A stretch of 5,819 nt of DNA from an uncultured Selenomonadaceae bacterium (GTDB lineage Bacteria > Bacillota > Negativicutes > Selenomonadales > Selenomonadaceae), in the NCBI GenBank assembly GCA_902782705.1, contig CACZOL010000058.1, forward strand, positions 1-5,819, written 5' to 3'. This document shows, piece after piece, positions 1-5,819 of this stretch. Made by a program: the position numbers and the translations under genes. The number at the start of each line of letters is the position of its first letter. The stretch's first letter is position 1. The notes beneath the pieces were generated by a model. The model searched no databases, was not told the origin of the DNA, and worked only from the letters and a program-made list of their open reading frames with translations.

Positions 1-95
1 ATCATGCTTAATGCGATACAAGCAATAAAAAGAACAAGAAAAACAAAAATCCCTGTAAAAACGAGCATCCATGGTATTCCTTCCGGAACCGCCAT
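1..95 (-). CDS. Small membrane protein, N-terminal 31 residues only (runs off the window)
   Basis: The complementary strand has a textbook ribosome binding site (AGGAGG, complement of 104-109) 8 nt before an ATG whose first base is position 95. The reading frame stays open to the window edge, giving 31 residues. It starts MAVPEGIPWM and then has one long hydrophobic stretch (about residues 9-30: VFTGIFVFLVLF and following), so the N-terminus is a membrane anchor or first transmembrane helix. The short polar start, a tryptophan and a single helix with G-x-F-V-F-L resemble the gamma/delta small subunits of sodium-pumping decarboxylases (OadG/MmdD type), which are common in Negativicutes, but 31 residues cannot establish this. 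It is transcribed divergently from tmcAL. That the gene is real is well supported by the RBS; its function is not. Confidence 0.6.
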   Translation of the reverse strand, partial: MAVPEGIPWMLVFTGIFVFLVLFIACIALSM

Positions 96-253
96 ACGCC
101 GCACCTCCTGAAAAAATCATTCCACATTTTTTCAATTGAATATAATATCACTTCAATATTTGTATTATACTACAGATACTTCCCGTTCGCCTAGTTTTTT
201 GTTACACTTACATAGAAAAAACATCCCATCACAAAAAGTGAAAGGAGCGCGCC
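96..253. promoter_or_regulatory. Divergent AT-rich intergenic region between the small membrane protein gene and tmcAL
   Basis: This stretch must hold promoters for both flanking genes. The core at about 131-180 is very AT-rich. It carries -10-like hexamers on the plus strand (TATAAT at 141-146, TATACT at 166-171, GATACT at 175-180) and on the minus strand (complement of ATTATA at 165-170). None has a convincing -35 at 16-18 nt, so I do not assign a start site. It also contains the perfect palindrome TTCAATTGAA (131-140) and an inverted repeat TATAATA / TATTATA (141-147 and 163-169). The tmcAL ribosome binding site AAGGAG lies at 242-247. Confidence 0.4.
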
Positions 254-1465
254 ATGAAAACCGTCGGCATCGTCGCGGAATACAATCCCTTTCATAACGG
301 TCACATTCTGCAAATTCGTGAAATCCGCCGTCGTTTTCCAGCCGCGCGGATTGTCGTCGTCATGAGCGGAAGTTTTACACAGCGGGGCTCCGTCGCTATC
401 CTTGACAAATGGACCCGTGCCGCGTCCGCCGTGCGCCACGGTGTTTCTCTTGTGCTCGAACTTCCAACCGTCTTTGCCACGCGCAGCGCACAATACTTTG
501 CCGGAGGCGGCGTCCGGCTTCTCGACCGCCTCGGCGTCATAGACGTTCTCGCCTTCGGCTCAGAGTACGATGACCTATCATTACTCTCACGCCTTTCAAA
601 AGAAATCGACACAAACGAAACTACCGACACACTTCGAAAAACGCTTCGCGAAGGCGCATCCTATGCCGCCGCCTTGACCGGAAAGGCCGGTTCTGACGCT
701 GTAATCCGGCATCCCAACGTCATCCTCGCCGTCGAATATCTGCGCGCATTGAAGCGATATGACAGCGCTCTCATGCCGTTGCCGACGCCCCGCTTTTCCG
801 CTTCACATAACGATCGTACGCTGCCCTCCGACGGAAAACATCCTGTCGCCAGCGCTTCTGCCATACGCTCCGCGCTTTCAGCCCCGGATACCCGCGACAC
901 TGCTTTGCCATTTGTGCCAGCCGATATGGCCGCCTCGCTTTCAGATCATCTTGCCGACACATCGCGTCTTTTACGGCCGATACTCTCCCGTTTGCTGACC
1001 GCCTCCCAAAGCGAACTTGCTGACGTTGCAGGTGTTGACACAGGACTGGAGCGCCGTCTTCGTCGCTCCGCTCTTTCTTCCCATTCCTATCAGGAGCTTA
1101 TTGAATCCGTCAGCTCGAAACGTTATCATCAAGCGCGTATCCGAAGGCTTTTGTTCCATCTCCTGCTTGGATTGTCTGACAAGACCGCCCGCCGTCTTGA
1201 GGACGAGGGACCACTCTATGCGCGTCCTCTTGCTTTCGACGATAAGGGACGGGACCTTCTTCGCGCCATTGAGGGCAATGCGAAACTTCCCATCGTCACG
1301 AAACCGTCCCGTTTCCTTGCAAAAACGAAGCCGCTGTCTCCCGCGCACGAAATGCTCTCCTTAGATATCCGCGCCACAGCACTTTCCTCCTTGACCACAG
1401 ATCCCGTCGGCTCTCCGAGCGCCAATGCAGATTACCTTATATCGCCCGTTTATCTTCCGGCATGA
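254..1465 (+). CDS. tmcAL: tRNA(Met) cytidine acetate ligase (TmcAL, YlbM family)
   Basis: TmcAL uses ATP and acetate, through an acetyl-adenylate, to make N4-acetylcytidine at the wobble base C34 of elongator tRNA(Met); this is family knowledge from the Bacillus subtilis enzyme. The 403-residue length matches the family (about 400-415). Visible hallmarks in order: GIVAEYNPFHNGH at 5-17, containing the HxGH nucleotidyltransferase motif (H14-H17); MSGSFTQRG at 37-45; ELP at 69-71; FGSE at 100-103; the ISSTxxR-like SASAIR at 200-205; and the C-terminal KRYHQARIRR at 289-298, the family's KRYTxxR block. The start is set by AAGGAG 6 nt upstream and by the motif lying right at the N-terminus. The segment before SASAIR (HND) differs a little from the usual YHD. 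It is a soluble cytoplasmic protein. The gene appears to be a single-gene unit, closed by the hairpin just downstream. Confidence 0.95.
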   Translation: MKTVGIVAEYNPFHNGHILQIREIRRRFPAARIVVVMSGSFTQRGSVAILDKWTRAASAVRHGVSLVLELPTVFATRSAQYFAGGGVRLLDRLGVIDVLAFGSEYDDLSLLSRLSKEIDTNETTDTLRKTLREGASYAAALTGKAGSDAVIRHPNVILAVEYLRALKRYDSALMPLPTPRFSASHNDRTLPSDGKHPVASASAIRSALSAPDTRDTALPFVPADMAASLSDHLADTSRLLRPILSRLLTASQSELADVAGVDTGLERRLRRSALSSHSYQELIESVSSKRYHQARIRRLLFHLLLGLSDKTARRLEDEGPLYARPLAFDDKGRDLLRAIEGNAKLPIVTKPSRFLAKTKPLSPAHEMLSLDIRATALSSLTTDPVGSPSANADYLISPVYLPA

Positions 1466-1473
1466 CAGTGCAT

Positions 1474-1507
1474 AAAAAACGCTGGAGAAAAATCTCCAGC
1501 GTTTTTT
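1474..1507. terminator. Bidirectional Rho-independent terminator between convergent genes
   Basis: A perfect inverted repeat pairs AAAAAACGCTGGAG (1474-1487) with CTCCAGCGTTTTTT (1494-1507), leaving a loop of only 4-6 A-rich bases. The GC-rich core is CGCTGGAG, and each strand has a run of six T after it. The same structure can therefore end tmcAL (stop at 1463-1465) on the plus strand and the transporter gene (stop at 1526-1528) on the minus strand. Confidence 0.95.
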
Positions 1508-1525
1508 GCGTATTGCTATATGGAC

Positions 1526-2935
1526 TTACCAAATACCGATAACTTTCCACCAGAGCGGACCAACGCCCAGGAAGCAGAGCATGAAGAGAATCGAGCAAAT
1601 GAAGCCGACCTTCCACCATTCCGGCTGCGTGATATAACCGGAGCCGAAGAAAATCGGGGACGGACCTGTCGCATAATGCGTCAAGCAACCCATAATACCC
1701 GTCTCGCAGCCCAGCACGATTGCCGAAAGCATCGGCGGTGCACCTGCCGCAACCGCCACGGCGAGGAACGCGGCATAGACCGCGCTGACGTGAGCGGACA
1801 GCGACGCGAATGCGTAATGTACGTACATGTTAATGAGCGCAAGAATAATGAGCGTCGTCATCGGGTCGATACCCTTGAGGCTGCCGGCAATACCGCCGGA
1901 CATCCATTTGATGAAACCGAGCTTCGAAAGACCGGTCGCAAGACTCATCAGGCCGCCCATCCATACCAGTGTATCCCATGCGCCTTTTTCGGTGATGATG
2001 TCTTCCCAGACAAGAGCGCCGCGCACGAGCATATAGCCGATGCAGACCAGCGCGATCATCGTCGCGTTGAAGCCAGTGAACGAAGTCGTCGCCCACATAG
2101 CGAGAGCCGCGATGAATGCCTGCAAAACGACGGATTCGTCGCCGGACATCGGGCCCATTTTCTCCAGCTCGTCCTTTGCAATCTGCGGAGCCTCCGGTGT
2201 TTGCGTCAACTCCGGCGTGGCAAGCTTATAAACAAGATACGGAGTAATGAGCAACGCGATAACGCCCGGCACAATGCAGGCCAGCGCATAAGTGCCCCAA
2301 GAAATGTCGAGCCCAGTGACATCTTTCGCCAGCTTCGCAACGAGAAGGTTCGGCGCAACGGATGTCAGGAACATCGACGAGGTGATGCAGTTGCACTCAA
2401 AGGTTGAAAGCATCAAATAATTGCCAATCTTTTTGCGCGAACCCTCATCCGGCTCGGAATTGAACGCAGTACAGAGTGAACGCACAATCGGGTACAGGAT
2501 GCCGCCGCCGCGCGCCGTGTTTGACGGCGTGGCCGGCGAAACAATGAGGTCGGTAATTGCCATAGAATACGCAAGCTTCAAGGAACTCGTCGCAATCTTC
2601 GACATAATGATATACGCAATGCGACGCCCAAGACCCGTTTTAATAAAGCCCTTGGCGAACATATACGCACCGACAATCAGCCAAATCGTCGCGTTGCCAA
2701 AGCCGGAAAGAGCCTCCGCCGGTTTCAGGACTTTCAAGAAACCCGTAAGACCAACCGCAATCAACGCTACGCCGCCGATGGGAATCGGATGAAGAATAAA
2801 ACCAATGATGGTCGCGACAAAAATCGCGAACATGTGCCATGCTTTCGGGTCTACGCCCGCAGGAATCGGGCAAAACCACAGGGCAATGCCAACGATGACC
2901 GTAAACATACCCTTTTGAAAATTGGTTTTCAGCAA
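1526..2935 (-). CDS. DASS/SLC13-family anion transporter, CitT/DiT type (di- or tricarboxylate)
   Basis: This is a polytopic inner-membrane carrier of 469 residues, a normal length for the divalent anion:sodium symporter family. The two family signatures are clear: SPATPSNTARGGG at 133-145 with the substrate-site SNT (138-140), and LTHYATGPSPIFFGSGY at 418-434, the second-half equivalent found in the CitT, YflS and plant 2-oxoglutarate/malate translocator branch. The segment YAFASLSAHVSAVYAAFLAVA also fits that branch. Family members move citrate, succinate, tartrate, malate or 2-oxoglutarate, by exchange or sodium symport; the substrate here cannot be read from sequence. I place the start at TTG (2935-2933), not at the longer open frame beginning at 3004, because AAAAGGGGGA lies 7 nt upstream and the extra 23 residues are polar, have no RBS and precede the usual N-terminus. 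It has its own promoter and leader and is convergent with tmcAL. Family confidence is high; substrate is unknown. Confidence 0.92.
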   Translation of the reverse strand: MLKTNFQKGMFTVIVGIALWFCPIPAGVDPKAWHMFAIFVATIIGFILHPIPIGGVALIAVGLTGFLKVLKPAEALSGFGNATIWLIVGAYMFAKGFIKTGLGRRIAYIIMSKIATSSLKLAYSMAITDLIVSPATPSNTARGGGILYPIVRSLCTAFNSEPDEGSRKKIGNYLMLSTFECNCITSSMFLTSVAPNLLVAKLAKDVTGLDISWGTYALACIVPGVIALLITPYLVYKLATPELTQTPEAPQIAKDELEKMGPMSGDESVVLQAFIAALAMWATTSFTGFNATMIALVCIGYMLVRGALVWEDIITEKGAWDTLVWMGGLMSLATGLSKLGFIKWMSGGIAGSLKGIDPMTTLIILALINMYVHYAFASLSAHVSAVYAAFLAVAVAAGAPPMLSAIVLGCETGIMGCLTHYATGPSPIFFGSGYITQPEWWKVGFICSILFMLCFLGVGPLWWKVIGIW

Positions 2936-2942
2936 AATAATT

Positions 2943-2950
2943 CCCCCTTT
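2943..2950 (-). promoter_or_regulatory. Ribosome binding site that fixes the TTG start of the transporter
   Basis: On the minus strand AAAGGGGG ends 7 nt before TTG at 2935-2933. The next in-frame ATG (2908-2906) has its AAAGGG-like element only one base away, too close to work, and the frame-opening TTG at 3004 has nothing resembling a ribosome binding site. TTG at 2935 is therefore the best start. Confidence 0.75.
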
Positions 2951-2960
2951 TCTCTTGTGG

Positions 2961-2978
2961 TCATGAAACTGCGGACAT
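2961..2978 (-). other. Possible five-codon upstream ORF in the transporter leader
   Basis: The minus-strand leader contains ATG TCC GCA GTT TCA TGA (M-S-A-V-S-stop), preceded 4 nt upstream by GGAAGGGGGG, a stronger-looking ribosome binding site than that of many genes. Its TGA overlaps, as ATGA, a second short ORF (2964-2929, 11 codons) that ends across the transporter's TTG start. Such a chain could couple or throttle translation of the transporter. In a G-rich leader it could equally be chance, and no conserved peptide is recognisable. Confidence 0.25.
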
Positions 2979-3005
2979 CCGGCCCCCCTTCCATACAATA
3001 ACAAA

Positions 3006-3033
3006 TGATTATCGGCACTTCATCCGACAATCA
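3006..3033. promoter_or_regulatory. Imperfect 10-bp dyad just downstream of the transporter promoter (operator or leader hairpin)
   Basis: TGATTATCGG (3006-3015) and CCGACAATCA (3024-3033) form an inverted repeat with 9 of 10 matches around an 8-nt centre. In the minus-strand RNA the mismatch becomes a G-U wobble, so a 10-bp hairpin could form. It lies about 12-40 nt into the predicted transcript, a usual place for a repressor operator or a leader structure. There is no T-run after it, so it is not a standard terminator. Confidence 0.45.
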
Positions 3034-3051
3034 ATACCCCCTATTGCCATA

Positions 3052-3080
3052 ATTATAATAATATTCTACGAAGAAGTAAA
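3052..3080 (-). promoter_or_regulatory. Sigma-70/SigA-type promoter for the transporter gene
   Basis: Read on the minus strand, a -35-like TTTACT (complement of 3075-3080) is followed after exactly 17 nt by a perfect -10 TATAAT (complement of 3052-3057). Transcription would start near 3045 and leave a leader of about 110 nt before the TTG start. This is the best promoter match in the window. Confidence 0.65.
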
Positions 3081-3111
3081 GAAAAAGTTGAAGAATTCCG
3101 CATCTCTCCCC

Positions 3112-3140
3112 TAGTTTTTTCCCGACGAATTCTATATAAT
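3112..3140 (+). promoter_or_regulatory. Probable promoter for the acyl-CoA ligase / O-antigen ligase operon
   Basis: A perfect TATAAT lies at 3135-3140. The hexamer 17 nt upstream, TAGTTT (3112-3117), is a poor -35, so the promoter may be weak or activator-dependent. Transcription would begin near 3147, giving a leader of about 50 nt. That leader contains a small hairpin (TGCCG 3159-3163 / CGGCA 3170-3174) ahead of the ribosome binding site. The promoter lies back to back with that of the transporter, so a shared regulator is possible. Confidence 0.5.
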
Positions 3141-3184
3141 AGAGAAGTTGAAATAACATGCCGCATGTACGGCAAAATCGAAAA

Positions 3185-3190
3185 AGGAAG
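3185..3190 (+). promoter_or_regulatory. Ribosome binding site that decides the start of the acyl-CoA ligase
   Basis: AGGAAG is followed by ATG at 3191 (only 2 nt after AGGA, too close) and ATG at 3197 (8 nt after AGGA, ideal). The upstream in-frame ATG at 3158 has no ribosome binding site and lies at the edge of the leader hairpin. The start at 3197 is preferred. Confidence 0.7.
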
Positions 3191-3196
3191 ATGTCC

Positions 3197-4675
3197 ATGC
3201 TTGTTCATGATCTCATATGGCGCGGACGTCCGGAAGACGTTGCCATCAACGACCAGGGACGCTCGCTGACTTATCGCGCGCTGATTCTGTCTGTAACAAT
3301 TTGTCGATCGCGCTTATATGCCGACGGCGTACGTATGCATGACCACGTTGCGATATACTCGCACAACTGCGCCGAATACATCATCGCATACATGGCAATC
3401 GCTTCTCTCGGCGCGGTTGTCGTTCCTATCAATTTCCAGCTCAGTATGCGTGAAACGGCATTTATTCTAAAAAATGCCGACGTTCATTATCTCATTTCAG
3501 ACCAACCGCTTGATCTCGAGTCTTCTCTCAGCGCGTATGAGCACGACCGCGTGCAAACAATATTGATTTCAGAGTGTGTAAAGCCTGTCGGCTCGGCGTC
3601 CGCACCCGCATTGCCCGAAGATTTCGGAGCAGACGAACCTTGCGCGATTATCTATACTTCCGGTACGACGGGCATGCCTAAAGGGGCGGTCCTATCCCAC
3701 CGAAACCTCGTAATGAATGCCATCTCGTTGCAACAGGTCGTTCGACTCACGCGAAAAGACAATATTCTCTGCGTATTGCCGATGTATCATTGTTTCGCAT
3801 GGACTTGCGCCGTACTGAACGAGCTATATACCGGCTCGTCGATTACCGTACAGGATTCCTTCACACCGAAAAAAACCATAGAACTGGTCCGCGCGCATAA
3901 GATTACCGTCATTGTGATGGTTCCGTCCATTTGCTCACTTCTGACAAAACTTGCAACGCCGGACGATATGCGAACGCTTCGTTTTGTCATGCTGGGCGGC
4001 ACGCCGCTTCCTCTGCCAATCGGCGAAGCGTTCCGCACCAAATTCAACGTACCGATTGTCGAAGGTTACGGCCTTTCCGAAGCTTCACCTGTTGTGACGA
4101 TGAATCCTCCGGAAGCGACACGTCTCGGCTCCGTTGGTCCTGCGATTCCAAATGTGCGTATTCGTTTTGTGGACGCGCACGACCATGATGTAGCACAAGG
4201 CGAACCAGGCGAACTGCTCGTGCAAGGACCGAACATCATGCACGGTTATCTCTGCGACGCGAATGCGACGGCGGAAGCGCTGAAAGACGGATGGCTGCAC
4301 ACCGGCGATATCGCACGTATTGACGAAGACGGTTACGTCTATATTGTCGACCGCATCAAGGATATGATTATCAGCATGGGCGAAAATATATATCCGCGCG
4401 AGATCGAAGAACTTTTATATGCGTTCCCCGGCATCCATGAAGCCGCCGTAATCCCGATCGAAGACAGCCTTCGCGGGCAGGCCGGGTGTTGCTATTACAG
4501 CGTACAGCCGGGCTTTTCCGTCGAAACACGCCTTCTCAAAAAATACCTGCAGGATAACCTTGCGCTGTTCAAGATTCCACGGGAATTTCGCCAAATTGAT
4601 AAGCTCCCGAAAACTTCCACGGGCAAGATTGCAAAGCGTGAGCTTCGGGATATGTATAAAAACAGCTCAAAATAA
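3197..4675 (+). CDS. AMP-binding acyl-CoA synthetase, probably (medium/long-chain) fatty-acid-CoA ligase
   Basis: This 492-residue class I adenylate-forming enzyme would activate a carboxylic acid as an acyl-AMP and pass it to CoA (or another thiol) in the cytoplasm. The core motifs are all intact: phosphate-binding YTSGTTGMPKG at 153-163, EGYGLSE at 289-295, GWLHTGD at 365-371 with the ribose-binding aspartate D371, the hinge D385-R386, IISMGENIYPREIE at 391-404, and the catalytic lysine K477 in TSTGKIAKREL. The segment PMYHCFAWTCAVL and the overall length resemble LcfB/FadD-type fatty-acid-CoA ligases, though the chain length and even the acid are not readable. There is no signal peptide or carrier-protein domain. 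It is followed after 17 nt by an O-antigen-ligase-family gene with no terminator between them, so the two are probably co-transcribed. Alternatives in the same superfamily (aryl-CoA ligase, acyl-ACP ligase) are less likely but not excluded. Confidence 0.9.
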   Translation: MLVHDLIWRGRPEDVAINDQGRSLTYRALILSVTICRSRLYADGVRMHDHVAIYSHNCAEYIIAYMAIASLGAVVVPINFQLSMRETAFILKNADVHYLISDQPLDLESSLSAYEHDRVQTILISECVKPVGSASAPALPEDFGADEPCAIIYTSGTTGMPKGAVLSHRNLVMNAISLQQVVRLTRKDNILCVLPMYHCFAWTCAVLNELYTGSSITVQDSFTPKKTIELVRAHKITVIVMVPSICSLLTKLATPDDMRTLRFVMLGGTPLPLPIGEAFRTKFNVPIVEGYGLSEASPVVTMNPPEATRLGSVGPAIPNVRIRFVDAHDHDVAQGEPGELLVQGPNIMHGYLCDANATAEALKDGWLHTGDIARIDEDGYVYIVDRIKDMIISMGENIYPREIEELLYAFPGIHEAAVIPIEDSLRGQAGCCYYSVQPGFSVETRLLKKYLQDNLALFKIPREFRQIDKLPKTSTGKIAKRELRDMYKNSSK

Positions 4676-4692
4676 CCGGGAGGCTTTTTAAA

Positions 4693-5819
4693 ATGCCAAT
4701 AGCCATCAAACAAAAATCTTTGGACGATTGGATGTTTTATCTGCTCTGCCTCTTTTCCCTTATGCTCGGCATATCCGTGGCAGGCGCGAACATCCCGTTG
4801 TCAATACTTTGTCCGCTCTTCTTATACCGGCTGTATCGCGACCCGCCGAACCGGAATCGCCTCCGTGAGTTGGATCATGGTTTTTTCATGACTTTCGGAG
4901 CGTTTATGATAGCCACTGTCTTGTCTTGGATTTTTTCCGATGCGCCCGCCAAAGGATTTCCTTTTTTTATCAACCACTATGGGTTCCGGTTGATTCCTTT
5001 TTTCACCGTTCTCTTTTGGTTCCGCGACAAGAAACGGCTCTGGACGTTAGCATTCTTGCTGGTGATATCCATCAGCATCACGAATATGATCAGCATCGTA
5101 CAGGAACTGCACTTTATGCTGACATCTGCAGCGAAATACACTTCCCGATTCAGCGGATTTATTAATATCATGGCGCACGCCGGACTTCTTTCTGCAGCAG
5201 TACCGATTTTCTTCCTTGCAACCATCTTCCGTAGGAAACTGCAATGGCCATGGGCCCCGCCGATTCTCCTGTTTATCGGGATCCTCGCCTTGATCTGCAA
5301 CGGAACCCGCGGTGCCTGGCTTGCAGCAGCGGCAACCATCGTCGCCCTCTTTTTTCTTCTGCTTCCGTCTCTGAAACAGAAAAAAAACGTCATTTTGTCT
5401 CTCTGCGGCGTTCTACTGCTGTCTTGTTCATTATTTTTATTTTCTCCCTTTTTGGCACATCGATTAACGTCAATCACAGACATGAATACCCATTCTAACT
5501 CTGAACGACTATATGCCTGGACCGGCGCGTACCACATGTTTTTAGACCACCCCGTATTCGGCGTTGGACTGGCAGAATACGCACACGCTTACCGAACAAA
5601 ATACATCCTGCCGGAAGCAACCATGAGCTTGGGACACGCCCACAGCAACGTCATGCAGATGTTCGGTGAACGCGGTGCATTGGGCGGCTTGACATTTATC
5701 GCCTTTTGGATATACTGCATGGTTTTTTCCGTCCGTGGGTGGAAAAGAACACAACAACCCGTTTATTTGGCGTTCTTCGCAGTTGTCCTCGGCGTCATGC
5801 TGCAGGGGCTTACAGAATG
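4693..5819 (+). CDS. O-antigen ligase / polymerase family membrane protein (Wzy_C-type), C-terminus off the window
   Basis: The frame opens at ATG 4693, behind GGGAGG (4678-4683, 9 nt away), and remains open for 375 codons to the window edge, so the stop is missing. The protein is strongly hydrophobic with about ten predicted membrane segments (for example 14-30, 64-82, 116-134, 158-179, 190-202, 209-225, 234-253, 333-347, 357-371). A periplasmic-type loop at about 255-330 holds the family signature: S268-N-S-E-R272-xxx-W276, then DHPVFGVG (285-292), then HAHSN (315-319) and GERGALGG (325-332). NGTRGAW (203-209) supplies the conserved arginine R206. In WaaL an arginine before the loop and a histidine in it are essential; R206 and H315 or H317 are the likely counterparts. 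Such proteins join undecaprenyl-linked glycans to lipid A core, polymerise them, or glycosylate proteins. Which of these applies here cannot be told. It probably shares a transcript with the acyl-CoA ligase. Confidence 0.88.
   Translation, partial: MPIAIKQKSLDDWMFYLLCLFSLMLGISVAGANIPLSILCPLFLYRLYRDPPNRNRLRELDHGFFMTFGAFMIATVLSWIFSDAPAKGFPFFINHYGFRLIPFFTVLFWFRDKKRLWTLAFLLVISISITNMISIVQELHFMLTSAAKYTSRFSGFINIMAHAGLLSAAVPIFFLATIFRRKLQWPWAPPILLFIGILALICNGTRGAWLAAAATIVALFFLLLPSLKQKKNVILSLCGVLLLSCSLFLFSPFLAHRLTSITDMNTHSNSERLYAWTGAYHMFLDHPVFGVGLAEYAHAYRTKYILPEATMSLGHAHSNVMQMFGERGALGGLTFIAFWIYCMVFSVRGWKRTQQPVYLAFFAVVLGVMLQGLTE

Noticed and set aside
1520..2407. A 295-codon plus-strand open frame lying opposite the transporter gene
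   Set aside because: Its translation is highly charged and low in hydrophobic residues, with many R, H, E and N and no recognisable motif. It lies entirely antisense to a transporter with intact family signatures, so it is a shadow of that gene's codon pattern.
2936..3004. Longer N-terminus for the transporter starting at TTG 3004
   Set aside because: No ribosome binding site precedes it, the extra 23 residues are unlike the family N-terminus, and they would place the dyad right at the start. The TTG at 2935 has an excellent RBS.
190..3120. The 11-mer CCTAGTTTTTT occurs at 190-200 and again at 3110-3120, both upstream of rightward genes
   Set aside because: Several shared 11-mers are expected by chance in a window of this size, the distance to the start codon differs (about 63 versus 86 nt), and the flanking bases do not match.
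3158..3196. Longer N-terminus for the acyl-CoA ligase starting at ATG 3158
   Set aside because: It has no ribosome binding site, sits at the edge of a small hairpin only about 11 nt after the predicted transcription start, and would add a basic 13-residue extension encoded by the RBS region itself.
4977..5537. A 186-codon minus-strand open frame opposite the O-antigen-ligase-family gene
   Set aside because: It has no ribosome binding site or family motif, and it overlaps a plus-strand frame that has both a strong RBS and the full Wzy_C signature.
1..5819. Search for tRNA, rRNA, CRISPR, insertion sequences, attachment sites, toxin-antitoxin or phage genes
   Set aside because: By eye I found no cloverleaf, no spaced direct repeats, no transposase motifs and no terminal inverted repeats. 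The window appears to be ordinary chromosomal genes.

Overview
The window looks like chromosomal DNA of a Gram-negative-type Firmicute, most plausibly a Negativicute (Selenomonas/Megasphaera/Veillonella-like). This is an inference from a combination. A TmcAL-family tRNA(Met) acetate ligase (typical of Firmicutes) sits close to an O-antigen-ligase-family membrane protein (an envelope glycan enzyme that suits an outer-membrane organism). Ribosome binding sites are strong AGGAGG-type, the coding DNA is moderately GC-rich and the intergenic DNA is markedly AT-rich. Nothing in the window fixes the genus.

Layout from left to right. (1) Bases 1-95 hold the start of a leftward small membrane protein that runs off the edge. 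(2) Bases 96-253 are an AT-rich divergent intergenic region. (3) Bases 254-1465 are tmcAL, rightward. (4) A perfect, bidirectional hairpin terminator at 1474-1507 ends tmcAL and the convergent gene facing it. (5) Bases 1526-2935, leftward, encode a DASS/CitT-type dicarboxylate or tricarboxylate transporter that starts with TTG. (6) Bases 2936-3196 are a divergent control region. It carries a convincing sigma-70-type promoter for the transporter, a leader of about 110 nt with an imperfect dyad and a tiny upstream ORF, and a TATAAT-type promoter for the rightward genes. (7) Bases 3197-4675 encode a class I adenylate-forming fatty-acid-CoA-ligase-like enzyme. (8) After a 17-nt gap with its own strong ribosome binding site, an O-antigen ligase/polymerase-family protein begins at 4693. 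It stays open to the right edge, so its C-terminus is missing.

Functionally these are three separate units: tRNA modification, organic-acid transport, and a probable two-gene (or longer) operon joining acyl activation to a cell-surface glycan enzyme. I see no mobile element, CRISPR array, tRNA, rRNA or obvious defence system. The least routine parts are the leader of the transporter gene (dyad plus nested short ORFs before a TTG start) and the pairing of an acyl-CoA ligase with an O-antigen-ligase-family protein. Neither is proof of a new system.
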